From NCBI GenBank assembly GCA_032622095.1, contig CP136061.1, positions 252,289,582 to 252,353,581 of the forward strand: a stretch of DNA of 64,000 nt, read 5' to 3'. The DNA is from Siphonodentalium dalli (lineage: Eukaryota > Mollusca > Scaphopoda > Gadilida > Siphonodentaliidae). The notes below the pieces were generated by a model that made no database searches, was not told where the DNA came from, and saw only the letters and a program-made list of their open reading frames with translations. Shown one piece after another: positions 1 to 11,734 of this stretch. Every line of letters begins with the position of its first letter. Position 1 is the first letter of the stretch. The position numbers were made by a program, and so were the translations under genes.

Positions 1-590
1 TGGATGCCCGCCAACCATCCCTCGTGTGTGTTCAATGGGTAGGCAGGTTGTCTAATATTTCTTTTACTTTCTTCATTATTTGATTATCGAACAGATTTTT
101 GTCATAAAATATTGATATATCTGGATTCCCATGTGTTTTGTTCAATACATATTGTTTTTTTACAATCCATTTTAGAATCGGATCGATCACTAGGTTTTGA
201 GAAAAAGTTTGTTAACTCTTTCGCTGTCAATCTCGCATAAATGCGAGTTACTCAGCCGCTGCCAATAGCGCATTTATGCAAATTCGGGGTGCATCTGGTA
301 TACGGGATGATATCTATTGTTTTGTTGCATTACGAAGGGGATTCGGCTATTTTCTATATAGTGCTGGTTTGCGCCGACAATTTAGAAGAAAGGTCAGTCA
401 AGGTCATGCTACTCCTGAAGTTCTATGAGTACAGTCCAAGCCAGAATATACCGTTGGCGAATTCACTTTTGGTGGGATGAGATCGATATATGGTATATAT
501 ATATTTACTAATGTATAATACTGTAGTATATTTCTTAAGGGTTATTAAATTTGGAACCGAAAGGCGACGTCATCTAATTCAATTTTTTTA
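1..590. other. Unannotated AT-rich sequence
   Basis: No exon, RNA gene or repeat recognised. The 79-codon open frame at 241-480 has no recognisable motif and is likely chance. Confidence 0.5.
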
Positions 591-591
591 G

Positions 592-611
592 TATCACGGT
601 GGGGAATCACC
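592..611 (+). repeat. Solo terminus like the 18786-19274 element
   Basis: TATCACGGTGGGGAATCAC matches the terminal inverted repeat of the fold-back element at 18786-19274 (CACGGTGGGGAATCAC). Nothing after it resembles that element's interior, so this is a remnant or a related family's end. The rest up to 986 holds nothing I recognise. Confidence 0.5.
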
Positions 612-990
612 TTAGCAAATCCAAGGTGGCCGCAAAGGTCACGTGGCACCTATGATGACCCTATGACCTTGAATGGGTTTCCACGGCGGTAGGTGAATGA
701 TCATTGCCATATATACACCATGTGAAGTTTCAACTAAATACATCAATAATTACCCGATAGTCATTGCATTACCCATATATAAATAAAATACATGTATTTA
801 CAGCCATAATGCTTGGCACTGGGGGCTATGTCCGTGTGGCAGCAAAAGAGTTAAAAGAATTTGGCTTTACAAACTGAACGAGTCGAACGACAGGTGGCTG
901 CTGACTTATTATGGCTATTACCGCTCGTGGAATTGTTGAATTAGTTCTAAAATTACCAACCAATATTACTGTACTTACAACAATCATTAA

Positions 991-1245
991 CCCTTTGATG
1001 ACTGGAGCTTCCTGAATTTTTGCGAAAACCCTGTGCCAATGCATTCTCTTACATATGCGAGTCGCCCATAGGGCGCCTCGCATATGTAAGAGAATGCAAT
1101 GGCCTAACAATATTTACCTTGATCCTGTAAGCCAGTGCATTCTCTTATATATGCGAGGCTCCCAATGGGAGACGGCCATATATAAGAGAATGCACTGGCA
1201 CAGGGTCTTTAATGCTGCACCAGCACAGCTCCCATCATGAAAGAG
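991..1245. mobile_element. TTAA-type MITE family B with two hairpins
   Basis: Bounded by TTAA (987-990 and 1246-1249). Ends CCCTTTGATGACTGGAGC and, reverse-complemented, CTCTTTCATGATGGGAGC. CCC...GGG ends with TTAA target duplications are the piggyBac pattern. Inside are two palindromes, 1029-1101 and 1130-1202, each able to form a ~30-bp stem. The first has C/G changes in both arms (TTACATATG and CATATGTAA) where other copies have TTATATATG; the second uses CCAGTGC/GCACTGG in both arms. Confidence 0.8.
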
Positions 1246-1366
1246 TTAAAATATGTTGAATCGTCAGTAATAAGAAATGGTAGTTCAGCAATCGATACAA
1301 TATTCGCCTAAAAACAATGTGCTGATGTTGCATTCTTTTTCTGTGGGCACATACATTATTTGTTAA

Positions 1367-1600
1367 CCCTTTGAGTGCCAGGGGCCGATCTCATCGGCCC
1401 TAAACCTACAAAATAAGTCTGTTAAAGAATATAAGAATAAATTATTAAAATTGTAAAAAAATAAAAAAAATAAAAAAATGTTAGGCCAATGCATTCTCTT
1501 ATATATGCGAGGCGACCTATGGTCGACTCGCATATATAAGAGAATGCATTGGCACAGGGTATATGGGTTGATACAAAAATCGGACCTGGCACTCAAAGGG
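1367..1600. mobile_element. TTAA-type MITE family C with one hairpin
   Basis: Flanked by TTAA (1363-1366, 1601-1604) with TIRs CCCTTTGAGTGCCAGG / CCTGGCACTCAAAGGG. An A-rich spacer precedes one ~74-bp palindrome at 1486-1558. The inner end motif (GGGTTGATACAAAAATCGGA) is shared with the 2.1-kb element at 22183-24308 and the truncated copy ending at 44166. Confidence 0.85.
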
Positions 1601-1604
1601 TTAA

Positions 1605-2113
1605 TTGTCTGGGTATTCAATAATCTCTACCAGGAAGTTTGAGAACAGTCTACTTTCGGTTTCCATGTATACCATATCAATTTGCGATATTTTGGCAATA
1701 AAATCTTACATGCCATTTCAATTATAACATTGTGTGATCAATCTAGCGATAAAATATCATCTGGCCTAAATCGACTGGGTGGAAGGTGGTCAATATCCAG
1801 AGAGTCAAGTTTGTTTGGCGACAAACTTGGGAAGCCCAAATTCGTTACACGGGTCCGAAATTGGGCTAGATCAGACCTGGAACTTAGCGATTATAAACAG
1901 GGTGCTGGACGGAAAATTGTTTTTGGCCTTTTTTCAGAAACATTGGCCAAATTGAAAACTAAATAAGGCTGCTAGACCACAGTGCTCCAGGCCACCCCAA
2001 AACGGTGGCTTCATTTGAAGAGGGGGCTTTGTATAAGTAAATTATATGGATAAAACACTAGTGCATTGTCTCATACCTGAGCTGCAAACAAAAAATCAAA
2101 TCTGAAAAAACTC
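1605..2113. other. Unannotated sequence
   Basis: No recognisable exon or repeat family. The 94-codon frame at 1682-1966 (plus) has no motif I recognise. Confidence 0.4.
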
Positions 2114-2117
2114 TTAA

Positions 2118-2509
2118 CCCTTTACCCAACAGAAGGGCCCTGTGCCAATGCATTCTCTTATATATGCGAGTCGACCATAGGTCGCCTCGCATATATAAGA
2201 GAATGCATTGGCTTAACACATTAAAAATTATAAAATTGTTAAAGAATGTAAGAAAAAATGGTAAAAAGTGTTAAAAAAAGTTTTTGTTTAGGCCAATGCA
2301 TTCTCTTATATATGCGAGGCGACCTATGGTCGACTCGCATATATAAGAGAATGCATTGGCACAGGGCATAACTGTAACTATCACAATGTGGTCAAGGAGC
2401 CGGTTCCAATGATATCCATATTTGTATGGTTCTATTGAGACAGACCGAAGATATTTTAGGCTGTTGAAGATTTATTTGGCCGGTTTTGGCCGGTTTGTTG
2501 GGTAAAGGG
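2118..2509 (+). mobile_element. TTAA-type MITE family A, copy 1 (two hairpins)
   Basis: 392 bp between TTAA sites (2114-2117, 2510-2513). TIRs CCCTTTACCCAACA / TGTTGGGTAAAGGG. Two ~74-bp palindromes (2140-2214 and 2290-2366) are separated by an A-rich spacer, then a ~140-bp tail with GGCCGGTTTTGGCCGG next to the right end. Nonautonomous, piggyBac-like by termini and target site. Confidence 0.88.
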
Positions 2510-2539
2510 TTAAGTCAAAATCTTTTTTTATATAACCTC

Positions 2540-3060
2540 AAATTGGCACAAAATCATCAAAATTCTAAGTTGAAAAATTGCAAGACGACAAGAACCATAA
2601 CCGCGGTGAAAATGGGCAGACCGAACCGAAATTCATACTTGATATGTATTTTCATATGACATAACACCGCTAAAAATAGGCGGACAAACCCAAATTCAAA
2701 CCTGACTTGTATTTTCATATCAGTAATCCATATACCAAACTTGAAAACAAACATAACCATAGCAAAAAGCTATCATACGGAAACCAAAATAATCGGCAAA
2801 TTTTAGTCAACAAACAAAGACTATAACTCCAGTAAAAATAAGCGGACAAAACCCAAATTCGAACTTGACCTGTATTTTCATATGAGTAATCCATATACCC
2901 AATATTAAAACAATCAGATAACTAGAACTATAGTTATCACCCGAAACTTCGGCAAATTCTAAGTCGAAAAGAACCATAACTCCACAAAAATGGGCAGACC
3001 AAATCCAAATTTGGACTTGACCTGTATTTGTGATAATAGAAAGTAGATAATTTGCCACAA
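2540..3060. repeat. Tandem diverged dispersed repeat
   Basis: Three to four diverged ~200-bp units share 'CCATAAC..C.G..AAAAT..GC.GAC', an 'AAATTCGAACTTGACCTGTA'-like segment and 'CATATGAGTAATCCATATACC'-like text. Related single units occur at 6130-6404, 7520-7640, 54895-55030 and 61660-61790. Probably a fragment of an ancient mobile element; class unknown. Confidence 0.6.
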
Positions 3061-4680
3061 CTGCATTGCAGCTATCATTGCATAATTATCTTTCAAAATA
3101 AAAGTTGATACTTTGGCACGAAGATCGGCCTGGTGAAATTAATAAAATCAGAATATTTTCTTTCATTAGAGTTACCTGAATATATACTTGTGCTCGGCAA
3201 ATTATGCTAGGTGTATTTATCCAGTTCGTTTGAGTAACCTCACATGTGATTATTTGCTAAAAATGATGCTTCAGTTGTGTCCAGAAGTAGACAGTTGATG
3301 GCTGGCGATATTGCCATTTTTAGCTCAATTTGAGATATTGTCATGGGTTGGGGGCTTTGCATCTGTCAAAATTTTTCTTTGGCACACCCTACAGGCTACA
3401 TTTACATTCTTCATCCGATAATCATCAAACTTCCTTTGGATTTTTCGGGTGATATCTGGATTGGAGCGATCAAACAGTCATTTTTAATGTCACATTTGAA
3501 TCCATCAGCACTCTGCAGCCCACGTATCAAAGAAATATTTTTAAAATTCACAGGCATGTTTAAGATCACCTCTAGATGGTAGCTAAAACAATTTGAAGGA
3601 TTTTCGATCAAAAACATGACCACCAGCAGCCATCTTGGTTTTTACTATTTGCATGACTAAATAATTTGAAACGCCCTGCAACCAAACTTATCCATCTGAT
3701 TGATGTCACACTTCATACAGATCTTCAGGGTGACCGTTTATAATAGATGAGAGCTATCAAATTTGATAAATTTTCAATATTACTCTTTACATAACTAAAT
3801 ATTTTGGCATTCCCTTCAGCCAACATTTTTCATTCTATTGATCCGAAACCTCTATGGTACTCCAGCTTGACCTCTAGTGTTATTTAAACATTTCAACTTT
3901 CCGCATTCCATTGACTCTATTATGTATGACATTGTTGAGCTACAATGTCATTGACACTTTCAATTTATTATAAATTGATCAACTTCTGGATTTGAAGTTA
4001 ATATTTTCTCAAACTGGTTTCCCCCTTATATTATAGGGATTTTATGTTTTGAAGAATAATTTCTGAGGGAGGGGTAGCGCTGTCAACAAAATTTGTATTT
4101 TGAAAAAAAAGAAGTGTTTTTGAAGCCATTTTTACCCGAGTTGGTGCTGATTGACCTGGGACAGGTCAAGCACATCCTGAATTCAACTATTATAGATATA
4201 TTATAACTATTATAGTTAAATTTGACAATGTTGAATCCACCATTTCCCTCTTTTGGGATCAATGGGATCGAGCATGCCAGTGTTCAGCCAAATTGCATTC
4301 GTAGCAGCATTACAGCAAATTTTCAGTCACCCGATAAAATTCATTTTGCAACCGTTTGCGCCAGCTTATTTTAGTTAATAATGACACAAGGATGCCTTTC
4401 TAAATGACATTAACAGGATCACTCAATCATAAAAAAATTTAGGCCGCAAAAGAGTGTTTCAAATTAAGTTAAATGTTCCCGCTCGTGTGGCACATTAGAA
4501 CCACTTCAGTACACAGAATTCCCCCCTAATAAGTATGTCGTTTGAATCAAGTGATAAGACCCTGTGGGTTATGCATCTTTGAACAAAATCAAATGTGGAA
4601 ATAAATTGGAAACGGCAATTGATGTGGGAAGGTATTCATCAAATTTAAACTTATATTGGCCATGTTTATGATGGTTATTT
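3061..4680. other. Unannotated sequence
   Basis: AT-rich, with no exon, RNA gene or repeat family recognised. Short open frames near 3343-3623 overlap on both strands and show no conserved motif. Confidence 0.4.
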
Positions 4681-4686
4681 GAAGTG

Positions 4687-5165
4687 TTATTGTCCATCAT
4701 CCATTGCGGTACATATAGTCTCCAATTAGTGAGCGGAATAAGTTAATCATGTCTGATAGTTTGGAAGATCACTTGATCATTTTCGTTTCATCTGTATTTA
4801 CGTTCCGTATTTTTATATGAATCGGATATGTAGTTCTGAGCGTTGTTTAAAAAGATATTGCCGATGTTAAATCCATGTCAATAAATATATCATTCTAGGT
4901 AATCCCTATATGATGCATGGGTAGTACAATGTCACAATTTATCATTCGTTAGATCAGATTAAATTAGTTTATATCCATTACAAAGTTCTCCCTACATTTT
5001 TCTAGACCTGGAAGGTATAATAACCCATGCTTACTATGCCAGTCTGTAGTCAGTTAAAAATAAAAAATAAAAATAAAACCCTCGTTCCTTCATAGATTTT
5101 CCAAAAAAATTGCCTGAGAATAAAATATCTTTTTTTGTTTGGCCTTGCCGGAAGCGATATATGGG
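4687..5165 (+). repeat. Dispersed repeat E, uninterrupted copy
   Basis: Matches 37065-37405 and then 42455-42540 in the same orientation (shared: ATCATCCATTG.GGTACATAT, ATAGTTTGGAAGATCACTT, GGATATGTAGTTCTG, TCCATTACAAAGTT, TGCCTGAGAAT-type tail with TTTTTTGTTTGGCC). Here the two parts are contiguous. At 37-42.5 kb they are separated by a 5-kb insertion, so this is a natural empty-site reference for that insertion. Confidence 0.75.
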
Positions 5166-5310
5166 GTAAAAATATCCTAGTTTCAATTCTCTACATTCGA
5201 AACTGTGGATGAGTTGATTACACATTGTAATTCAATTGAGTATTTGTCACTAAAAACAAGCATTCTGATTGGCCGAGAGCGGATAACTTTCGTTTTCGAT
5301 TCACCGACAT

Positions 5311-5506
5311 CGGCCGATTCAGCGTGCATCAAATCTGAATGTAGCACGGTCAAATTTCATCGGCGCAGAACGAGTAGCGAAACGAGCACACCCGCGCGTT
5401 GTTTTCTATAGATACCGTTCATCGGCCGCTTCAGCGTGCATCAAATCTGAATGTGGCACGGTACAATTTCATCGGCGCAGAACGGAGTAGCGAAACAAGC
5501 CAACCC
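5311..5506 (+). repeat. Direct tandem duplication, ~109-bp period
   Basis: ATCGGCCG.TTCAGCGTGCATC to CGGCGCAGAACG.AGTAGCG occurs twice (5311-5395 and 5420-5506) with few differences. CpG-rich relative to its surroundings. Function unknown. Confidence 0.75.
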
Positions 5507-5687
5507 GCCCCACAGGAAATGGTTACAGAGCAGTGTTCCGAGTAACGCAATGAACAAATCCAATGATTCCAATGATTTGTGCACGGTGACAACGGCGAAA
5601 TGAAAGTCTCGGTTATGTCATGAAAATGACTAAATGATACTTTTTATACAGTTTTTTTGCAAATTCCTTGCTAGATTGAATTACAAT

Positions 5688-5833
5688 GGAGATAAACGTA
5701 CCCTGTTTCGTTGTACATTCTGGGATTCGAGCATGAAAACAGTTTGTGAACTCACCGGCAAGCCGGCTCGTTCACAAACTGTTTTCGTGCTCGAATCCCA
5801 GAATGTACAACTCAACAGGGTATGTTTATCTCC
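5688..5833. mobile_element. 146-bp near-perfect palindrome (fold-back element)
   Basis: The arms run from GGAGATAAACGTACCCTG to the centre near 5760 and back to CAGGGTATGTTTATCTCC. The centre reads ACTCACCGGCAAGCCGGCTCG. Arms differ at a handful of bases. Its symmetry makes matching open frames on both strands (TVCE.../SQTVF...), which are not evidence of coding. No clear target-site duplication is visible. Confidence 0.8.
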
Positions 5834-5839
5834 TAAATG

Positions 5840-6404
5840 AAGGTACCATAAATGTGGGAAGGACATATGAATGCCCTGACAGACAGTCGGAGGTCGTTTC
5901 TTTAGTCCCTCAAAAATAAATATTTCAGCGGACAAAAAACTACCAAGGCTTCGTTATCCCCCGAGTAATGTGTTCATTGTGCCCTGTTATATCATCTATG
6001 GTGTCAGAGGCAAATATTCAGAATGAATTTATTCCATATACTGGAATGGATGCTTTCAACAAAAGCCCATGTGATGGTCCAAAGACAGAGCTCAAAATCA
6101 AATCCAACCTTAATTTTTTGACAGTATAAACCCACAGGCAATTCAATACGGAAATGAAAATTCAGTGCAAATTCCAACAATTGGAACCCAACCTGTATTT
6201 TGTGCTAGTATAACTAAAGTTATCATCCGGAAACGAAAATTTTGTGCAAATTCCAATAAAAAGGACACTGACTGGTGAAAATTGGTGGGCGAAATCTGAA
6301 TTCGAACTTTACATGTATTTTGTGCTAGTAAACCCACATAACAAATTTCATTTCATTCAGTTCAGACTTTATCATCCGGAAATGAAAATTGAGAGTAAAT
6401 TCAA
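5840..6404. other. Unannotated, then dispersed repeat units
   Basis: 5840-6130 holds nothing recognised. 6130-6404 holds two diverged units of the dispersed repeat also seen at 2540-3060 ('TATCATCCGGAAA.GAAAATT', 'GTATTTTGTGCTAGTA'). Confidence 0.45.
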
Positions 6405-7520
6405 ATGAAAGTGTCAATGACACTGTAGCTCAACTTAGGTAGGGGAATAATTTAATGGTTGACAGTAAATGGAGGAATAGGAAAGGTGCTAATTGAAATG
6501 TCTAACCTGCACCAAAGGATTCAGTGATGCAAAGAGTAAAATACAAGATGGCTGCTGGTGGCCATTTTTTAACATGGCTGGTGGCCATCAAATTTCATAA
6601 AGATCAGACCAAAGGTACGACCTGTAGCCCGCGCCAAAGGATTTAGTCATGCAAATAGTAAAATCCAAGATGGCTGCTGGCGGCCATGTTTTTCGGCCGA
6701 ACGACCCCAAAATCACTCGTTCCCATCTACATGTCATTGTTAACATCCATGACAAATTTCATGATGTTCCGATCAAAGCTACGACCTGTAGCCCGCACCA
6801 AAGGATTTAGTCATGCAAAGAGTAAAATCCAAGATGGCTGCTGGCGCCCATGTTTATTGGCCGAACGACCCCAAAATGACTCGTTCCCATCTACATGTCA
6901 ATATTAACATCCATGACAAATTTCATGATGATCAGATGAACAGTACAACCTGTAGCCCGCGCCAATGGATTGAATCTTGAAATCCAAGATGGCTGTCAGC
7001 GGCCATGTTTTTTGGCCGAATGACCCCACAATGATTCGTTCCCATCTACATGTCAATGTCAACATTCATGACAAATTTCATAAAGATTAGACCAAAGGTA
7101 CAACCTGTAGCCCGCGCCAAAGGATTTAGTCATGCAAAGAGTAAAATCCAAGATGGCTGCTGGCAGCCATGTTTTTTGGCCTAACGACCCCACAATCACT
7201 CGTTCCTATCTACATGTTATTAGTAACATCAATGACAAATTTCATGATGATCAGATGAACAGTACGATCTGTAGCCCGCGCCAATGGATTGAATCTTGAA
7301 ATCCAAGATGGCTGCCAGTGGCCATGTTTTTTTGGCCGAATGACCCCAAAATGACTTGTTCCCATCTACATGTCAATGTCAACATTCATGACAAATTTTA
7401 TGAAGATCAGACCAAAGGTACAACCTGTAACCCGCGCCAAAGGAAATTGTTGACGGACACACGGACGACGGACGCCAAACCATGGCAATAGCTCAAACTT
7501 ACAAAAGTAAGTTGAGCTAA
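6405..7520 (+). mobile_element. Pearl/Helentron-type element, 6 tandem units
   Basis: The left end ATGAAAGTGTCAATGACACT is followed by GTAGCTCAACTT; the right end is a hairpin finishing AAGTTGAGCTAA. The two ends share a subterminal inverted repeat (AGCTCAACTT / AAGTTGAGCT). Between them are about six ~155-165-bp units, each with AAGATGGCTG.TGGCGGCCATG and GACCCCAAAATGACTCGTTC, then a tail with ACACGGACGACGGACGCC. Subterminal inverted repeats, a 3' hairpin with CTAA end, internal ~160-bp repeats and a microsatellite-like tail are the published architecture of bivalve 'pearl' elements and Helentron-derived elements. No coding capacity. Confidence 0.8.
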
Positions 7521-7647
7521 CAAAAAGGACCACAACTCTGGTGAAAATTGGCAGGCGGAACCAGATTTCGAACTTGACTAGTATTTTTTGCTAGTGAACC
7601 CATATACCAAATTTCATTCCATTAAGTTCAGACAATGCATTCCAAAC

Positions 7648-8102
7648 GTACTCAATCTGATTAGACGCTCCAAAATTATTATTTCTTTGGCTTTGGGGGA
7701 AAATATTTGATTCGAGTCGAGGAACCCACCCATCAAAGCTCAGAGTGATTAGATATCGATTTTTGAAATCTATTAATTTTCGGAGATGTGGGCCACAAGT
7801 TGGCAGAACCACATGCTCAAAACGAACAAATTGCGGGTGTAAGACGAATCACTCTAAAATAAAGTGGTTATTATTGTTAACAGTAACTACTTGATTTTAG
7901 AGTTATCCATCTTACACCCGCAATTTGTCCGTTTTGAGTATGTGGTTCTGCCAACTTGTGGCCCACATCTCCAAAAATTAATAGATTTCAAAAATCTGTA
8001 TCTCTGAGCTTTGATGGGTGGGTTCCTCGACTCGAATCAAATATTTTCTACCACCAAAGCCAAAGAAATAGTGATTTAGGAGCGTCTAATCGGATTGAGT
8101 AC
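7648..8102. mobile_element. 455-bp fold-back element, ~210-bp arms
   Basis: GTACTCAATCTGATTAGACG at the left is mirrored by CGTCTAATCGGATTGAGTAC at the right. Similarity continues through the arms (ATGTGGGCCACAAGTTGGCA / its complement, CTTACACCCGCAATTTG) to a ~35-base loop near 7870. Arms are roughly 90% or more alike. No target-site duplication is evident. Confidence 0.82.
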
Positions 8103-8715
8103 CTTTAAAACGGGCTTATAAAAAAAACAATTGAATTTATTAAATTGCACCCATCTATTTGTCACTGAAAAGTAGTCATTTCTTGCACCTGAGATACTCT
8201 CAAAGCAATCCAAGCTACGTATATTATGCAAGTTGGTCATTTCCGTGGGTGCATTAATTTTGTTGATGGTACCCAGAGCACTGATCATGAAATTACGCAC
8301 GTGAGACCGCAATCTGATTGAAGACTAAATAAATGAACAAGCTACCGAGTTACATTGTTTAGAAATTTATAACATTCCGACAGTTATAATTATACAGGCT
8401 AAAAAGCCTCTATGCATTGACCAATAATACCTAGCAAGAAGAATTGAATTAAGCATTTCCAAAAATTTCAACAGGTAGCTTCCGTGAAAATGAAACCGAA
8501 AGGATAAATTCTGTAAATCATAAAACTATTTGTGCGCTGTGACGTCATACAACAGAAGATATTTATAACGGCGTAATGTGAATGATAGCGAAATCGTTCA
8601 AATCTGAATGTGTAGCTTGTTCAGTAGTCTGCATTAGTCCAACATCTATAGTTAGGACCACTACTATGAACAGTTTTAGATCCCAAACCCCCCTCGAGCC
8701 CCCCCGTTATGAAAT
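8103..8715. other. Unannotated sequence
   Basis: No gene or repeat recognised; a C-rich patch lies at 8690-8706. Confidence 0.4.
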
Positions 8716-9475
8716 ATGAAAGTGTCAATGACACTGTAGCTCAAGGTAATTTTTTGTGATGAGCAATGAATAGAGAGATTAAAAAGGAGTGCAAAAAATG
8801 GGCAGTAAAGGATTTAGTCATACACAGAGTAAAATCCAAGATGGCTGCTGGCAGCCATGTTTTTTGGCCGAATGACCCCAAAATGACTCGTTCCCATCTA
8901 CATGTCATTATTCAAGTCCATGACAAATATTATGATGATCAAACTAAAGGTACGACATGTAGCCCATGCTCAAGGATTTAGTCATACACAAAGAGTAAAA
9001 TCCAAGATGGCTGCTGGCGGCCATGTTTTTAGTCCAAATGACCCCAAAATTACTTTTCCCCCCCATCTACATTCCAATTTCAACAGCCATGACAAATATC
9101 ATGATGATCAGACCAAAGGTACGACCTGTAGCCCATGCTAATGGATTGAATTTTGAAATCCAAGATGGCCGCTGGCAGCCTTGTTTTTGTCAGAATGACC
9201 CCAAATGACTTGTTCCCCATCTACATTCAAATTTCAACAGCCATGACAATATCATGATGATCAGACTAAAGGTACGACCTGTAGCCCGTGCTAAAGGATT
9301 TAGTCATACAAAGAGTAAAATCGAAGATGGCTGCTGGCGGCCATATTTTATGGCCGAATGACCCCAAAATGACTCGTTTCCCATCTATATGTCATTGTTC
9401 ATCCATGACACCTTTTATGATGATCCGACCAAAGGTACGACCTGTAGGCCGTGCCAAAGAATTTAGTCATGCATT
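8716..9475 (+). mobile_element. Pearl/Helentron-type element, 4 units, right end lost
   Basis: The left end ATGAAAGTGTCAATGACACT and about four ~160-bp units (AAGATGGC motif near 8839, 9004, 9161, 9326) match 6405-7520. The array stops after 'GGATTTAGTCATGCA' without the right-end hairpin or microsatellite tail, so the element is 3'-truncated. Confidence 0.78.
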
Positions 9476-9575
9476 TATGATAGATTGCTATTAAATTTAG
9501 GATAACACATGTATGTATCAAACAGATCATCAGCGAGGGGAATGAGGCCGTTCCACGGATGCCGAGCCATATTAA

Positions 9576-9920
9576 CCCTTTACCCAACAGAAGGGCCCTG
9601 TGCCAATGCATTCTCTTATATATGCGAGTCGACCATAGGTCGCCTCGCATATATAAGAGAATGCATTGGCTTAACACATTAATAATTATAAAATTGTTAA
9701 AGAATGTAATAAAAAATGGTAAAAAAAAAGATTTTTTTTTAGGCCAATGCATTCTCTTATATATGCGAGGCGACCTATGGTCGACTCGCATATATAAGAG
9801 AATGCATTGGCACAGGGCATAACTGTAACTATCACAATGTGGTCAAGGAGCCGGACCGAAGATATTTTAGGCTGTTGAAGCTTTATTTGGCCGGTTTTGG
9901 CCGGTTTGTTGGGTAAAGGG
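9576..9920 (+). mobile_element. TTAA-type MITE family A, copy 2
   Basis: TTAA at 9572-9575 and 9921-9924; same TIRs and two palindromes (9600-9672, 9743-9817). It lacks ~47 bp of the tail present in the other copies (the segment with GATATCCATATTTGTATGG), an internal deletion. Confidence 0.87.
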
Positions 9921-9924
9921 TTAA

Positions 9925-10608
9925 CAGAAACCCTGGTATACATAATTTAGTAAGCGGTATCTTTCCTTTTTTTTTTTATATTTTTCGACAAGTTTGAGAT
10001 CATTTTGTTTGTGCTGGTTAAATTTTTTAGTCAGCGGTCGCATAAAAACTATCGGAAGAAATTCTAGAGCTGTTGTCTCTATGAAACGTTTATGGTACTT
10101 ATAATTTTAAAGATTAAAATGAAGCGAATACAGCAAATGGAATATTTTTTTCAATAGTTCCATGTTAAGATAACGCAATTTACCATTTGCCGACATTCGG
10201 TTTCCGATTCCACAATATTCATGAATTCAAATGGTACAATTTTTGTACAGGGCCCATACATTTTGTACGAAACAGTATTTTTTTATAACTTCAATGCGTC
10301 ATTCTGGGACATATAACGCTCACAGAAAGGTAGTTCAGGTATTTATGGACCTATTTCGATATGAGGACAAATTAAAAAGGGAATATTTTTTAGGTTTATT
10401 TTGGAGCGCAAAGTGCCATGTGGCTTTACAAGACAAATTTCCCTACTACCCCACCATATCAAGAGAAAGCTAGAGTTCTGTTTTGGTAGGAAGACCTGCA
10501 TCCTGCATTTGGAGTTTTAAACTTGACTGAGGCAGACCTATTCAAGAAGCACATAACAAAAATAGGCAATATGCTTTTTGCAAACACAACCCACAAAAAA
10601 AAATGACT

Positions 10609-10639
<31 letters not shown>

Positions 10640-11284
10640 TAGGCAAGCCTTAAAATCCATAACAGTTAGCGAGAATCAAATAATAGCATATCTACAGCGA
10701 ATCACGAGAATCAAACTGCCAATCGAGATTCTGATTCTTGTCAGATTTAATCTCTTGTATGGTTTTACTTCTTGGCAACCCGACAAAACTTAATCAAACA
10801 TACAAACTAGAACATTCCATATGGAAAAAAAAAACAAACTTAAGGTCTAAATAGAACGATATTTCTACCGAAATGTGACCTATATTTTCTTCTAACAAAA
10901 CCATATACAAAAGCTAAATCCAATTAAAGAATCAAAACTTAAGTCATAAACTGGACACAAAAATGTGTATTCCCCAAGTCAAAAAACAACCTGAAAATTT
11001 GAGGAAAGCGACCATTCAATTGTCAGGTGAACTCAAATGAAAATGCCGTAAATGAAATACAGTTTGCCTAGATGTTTCATGAAGGACTCGCTATCAACTG
11101 ATTATAATTAGCCTAATCAAGGGCACCAAAACATAATATTCAAAGATTCACCAATGCTCATTATTAGTGAATAATAGCAGTGGAAGACTGGTATGATTTA
11201 AACATGCTCTGATGCAACAAGTTGCTGAAGAAATTTAAGAAAATTAGGAGCTTGAATAATTCTCAATTTTGAAAAAGTTGTAGG
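9925..11284. other. Unannotated sequence with a G29 run
   Basis: No exon recognised. A run of 29 G (10611-10639) is capable of G-quadruplex formation and is a likely assembly length error. The rest is AT-rich. Confidence 0.5.
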
Positions 11285-11288
11285 TTAA

Positions 11289-11681
11289 CCCTTTACCCAA
11301 CAGAAGGGCCCTGTGCCAATGCATTCTCTTATATATGCGAGTCGACCATAGGTCGCCTCGCATATATAAGAGAATGCATTGGCTTAACACATTAAAAATT
11401 ATAAAATTGTTAAAGAATGTAAGAAAAAATGGTAAAAAGTGTTAAAAAAAGATTTTGTTTTAGGCCAATGCATTCTCTTATATATGCGAGGCGACCTATG
11501 GTCGACTCGCATATATAAGAGAATGCATTGGCACAGGGCATAACTGTAACCATCACAATGTGTTCAATGAGCCGGTTCCAATGATATCCATATTTGTATG
11601 GTTCTATTGAGACAAACCGAAGATATTTTAGGCTGTTGAAGCTTTATTTGGCCGGTTTTGGCCGGTTTGTTGGGTAAAGGG
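11289..11681 (+). mobile_element. TTAA-type MITE family A, copy 3
   Basis: 393 bp, TTAA at 11285-11288 and 11682-11685, full A-family layout: palindrome (11311-11385), A-rich spacer, palindrome (11464-11538), tail with GGCCGGTTTTGGCCGG, TIR. Very close to copy 1, suggesting recent spread. Confidence 0.88.
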
Positions 11682-11734
11682 TTAAATAAAAGTTATCAAG
11701 TGGTGTAAGTTAAGACAAAGTGTGTCTGTCATTT

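Noticed and set aside
8766-9208. Open frames such as MAAGGHVFxPNDPK... in the pearl-type arrays (also at 28707-28946, 31228-31422, 62496-63983)
   Set aside because: They recur because the ~160-bp unit recurs; frames shift and stop between units and show no domain.
9399-9822. 130-codon and 87-codon frames over the MITE hairpins (CILLYMRGDLWSTRIYKRMHW)
   Set aside because: They are readings of the palindromes on both strands and appear at every MITE copy.
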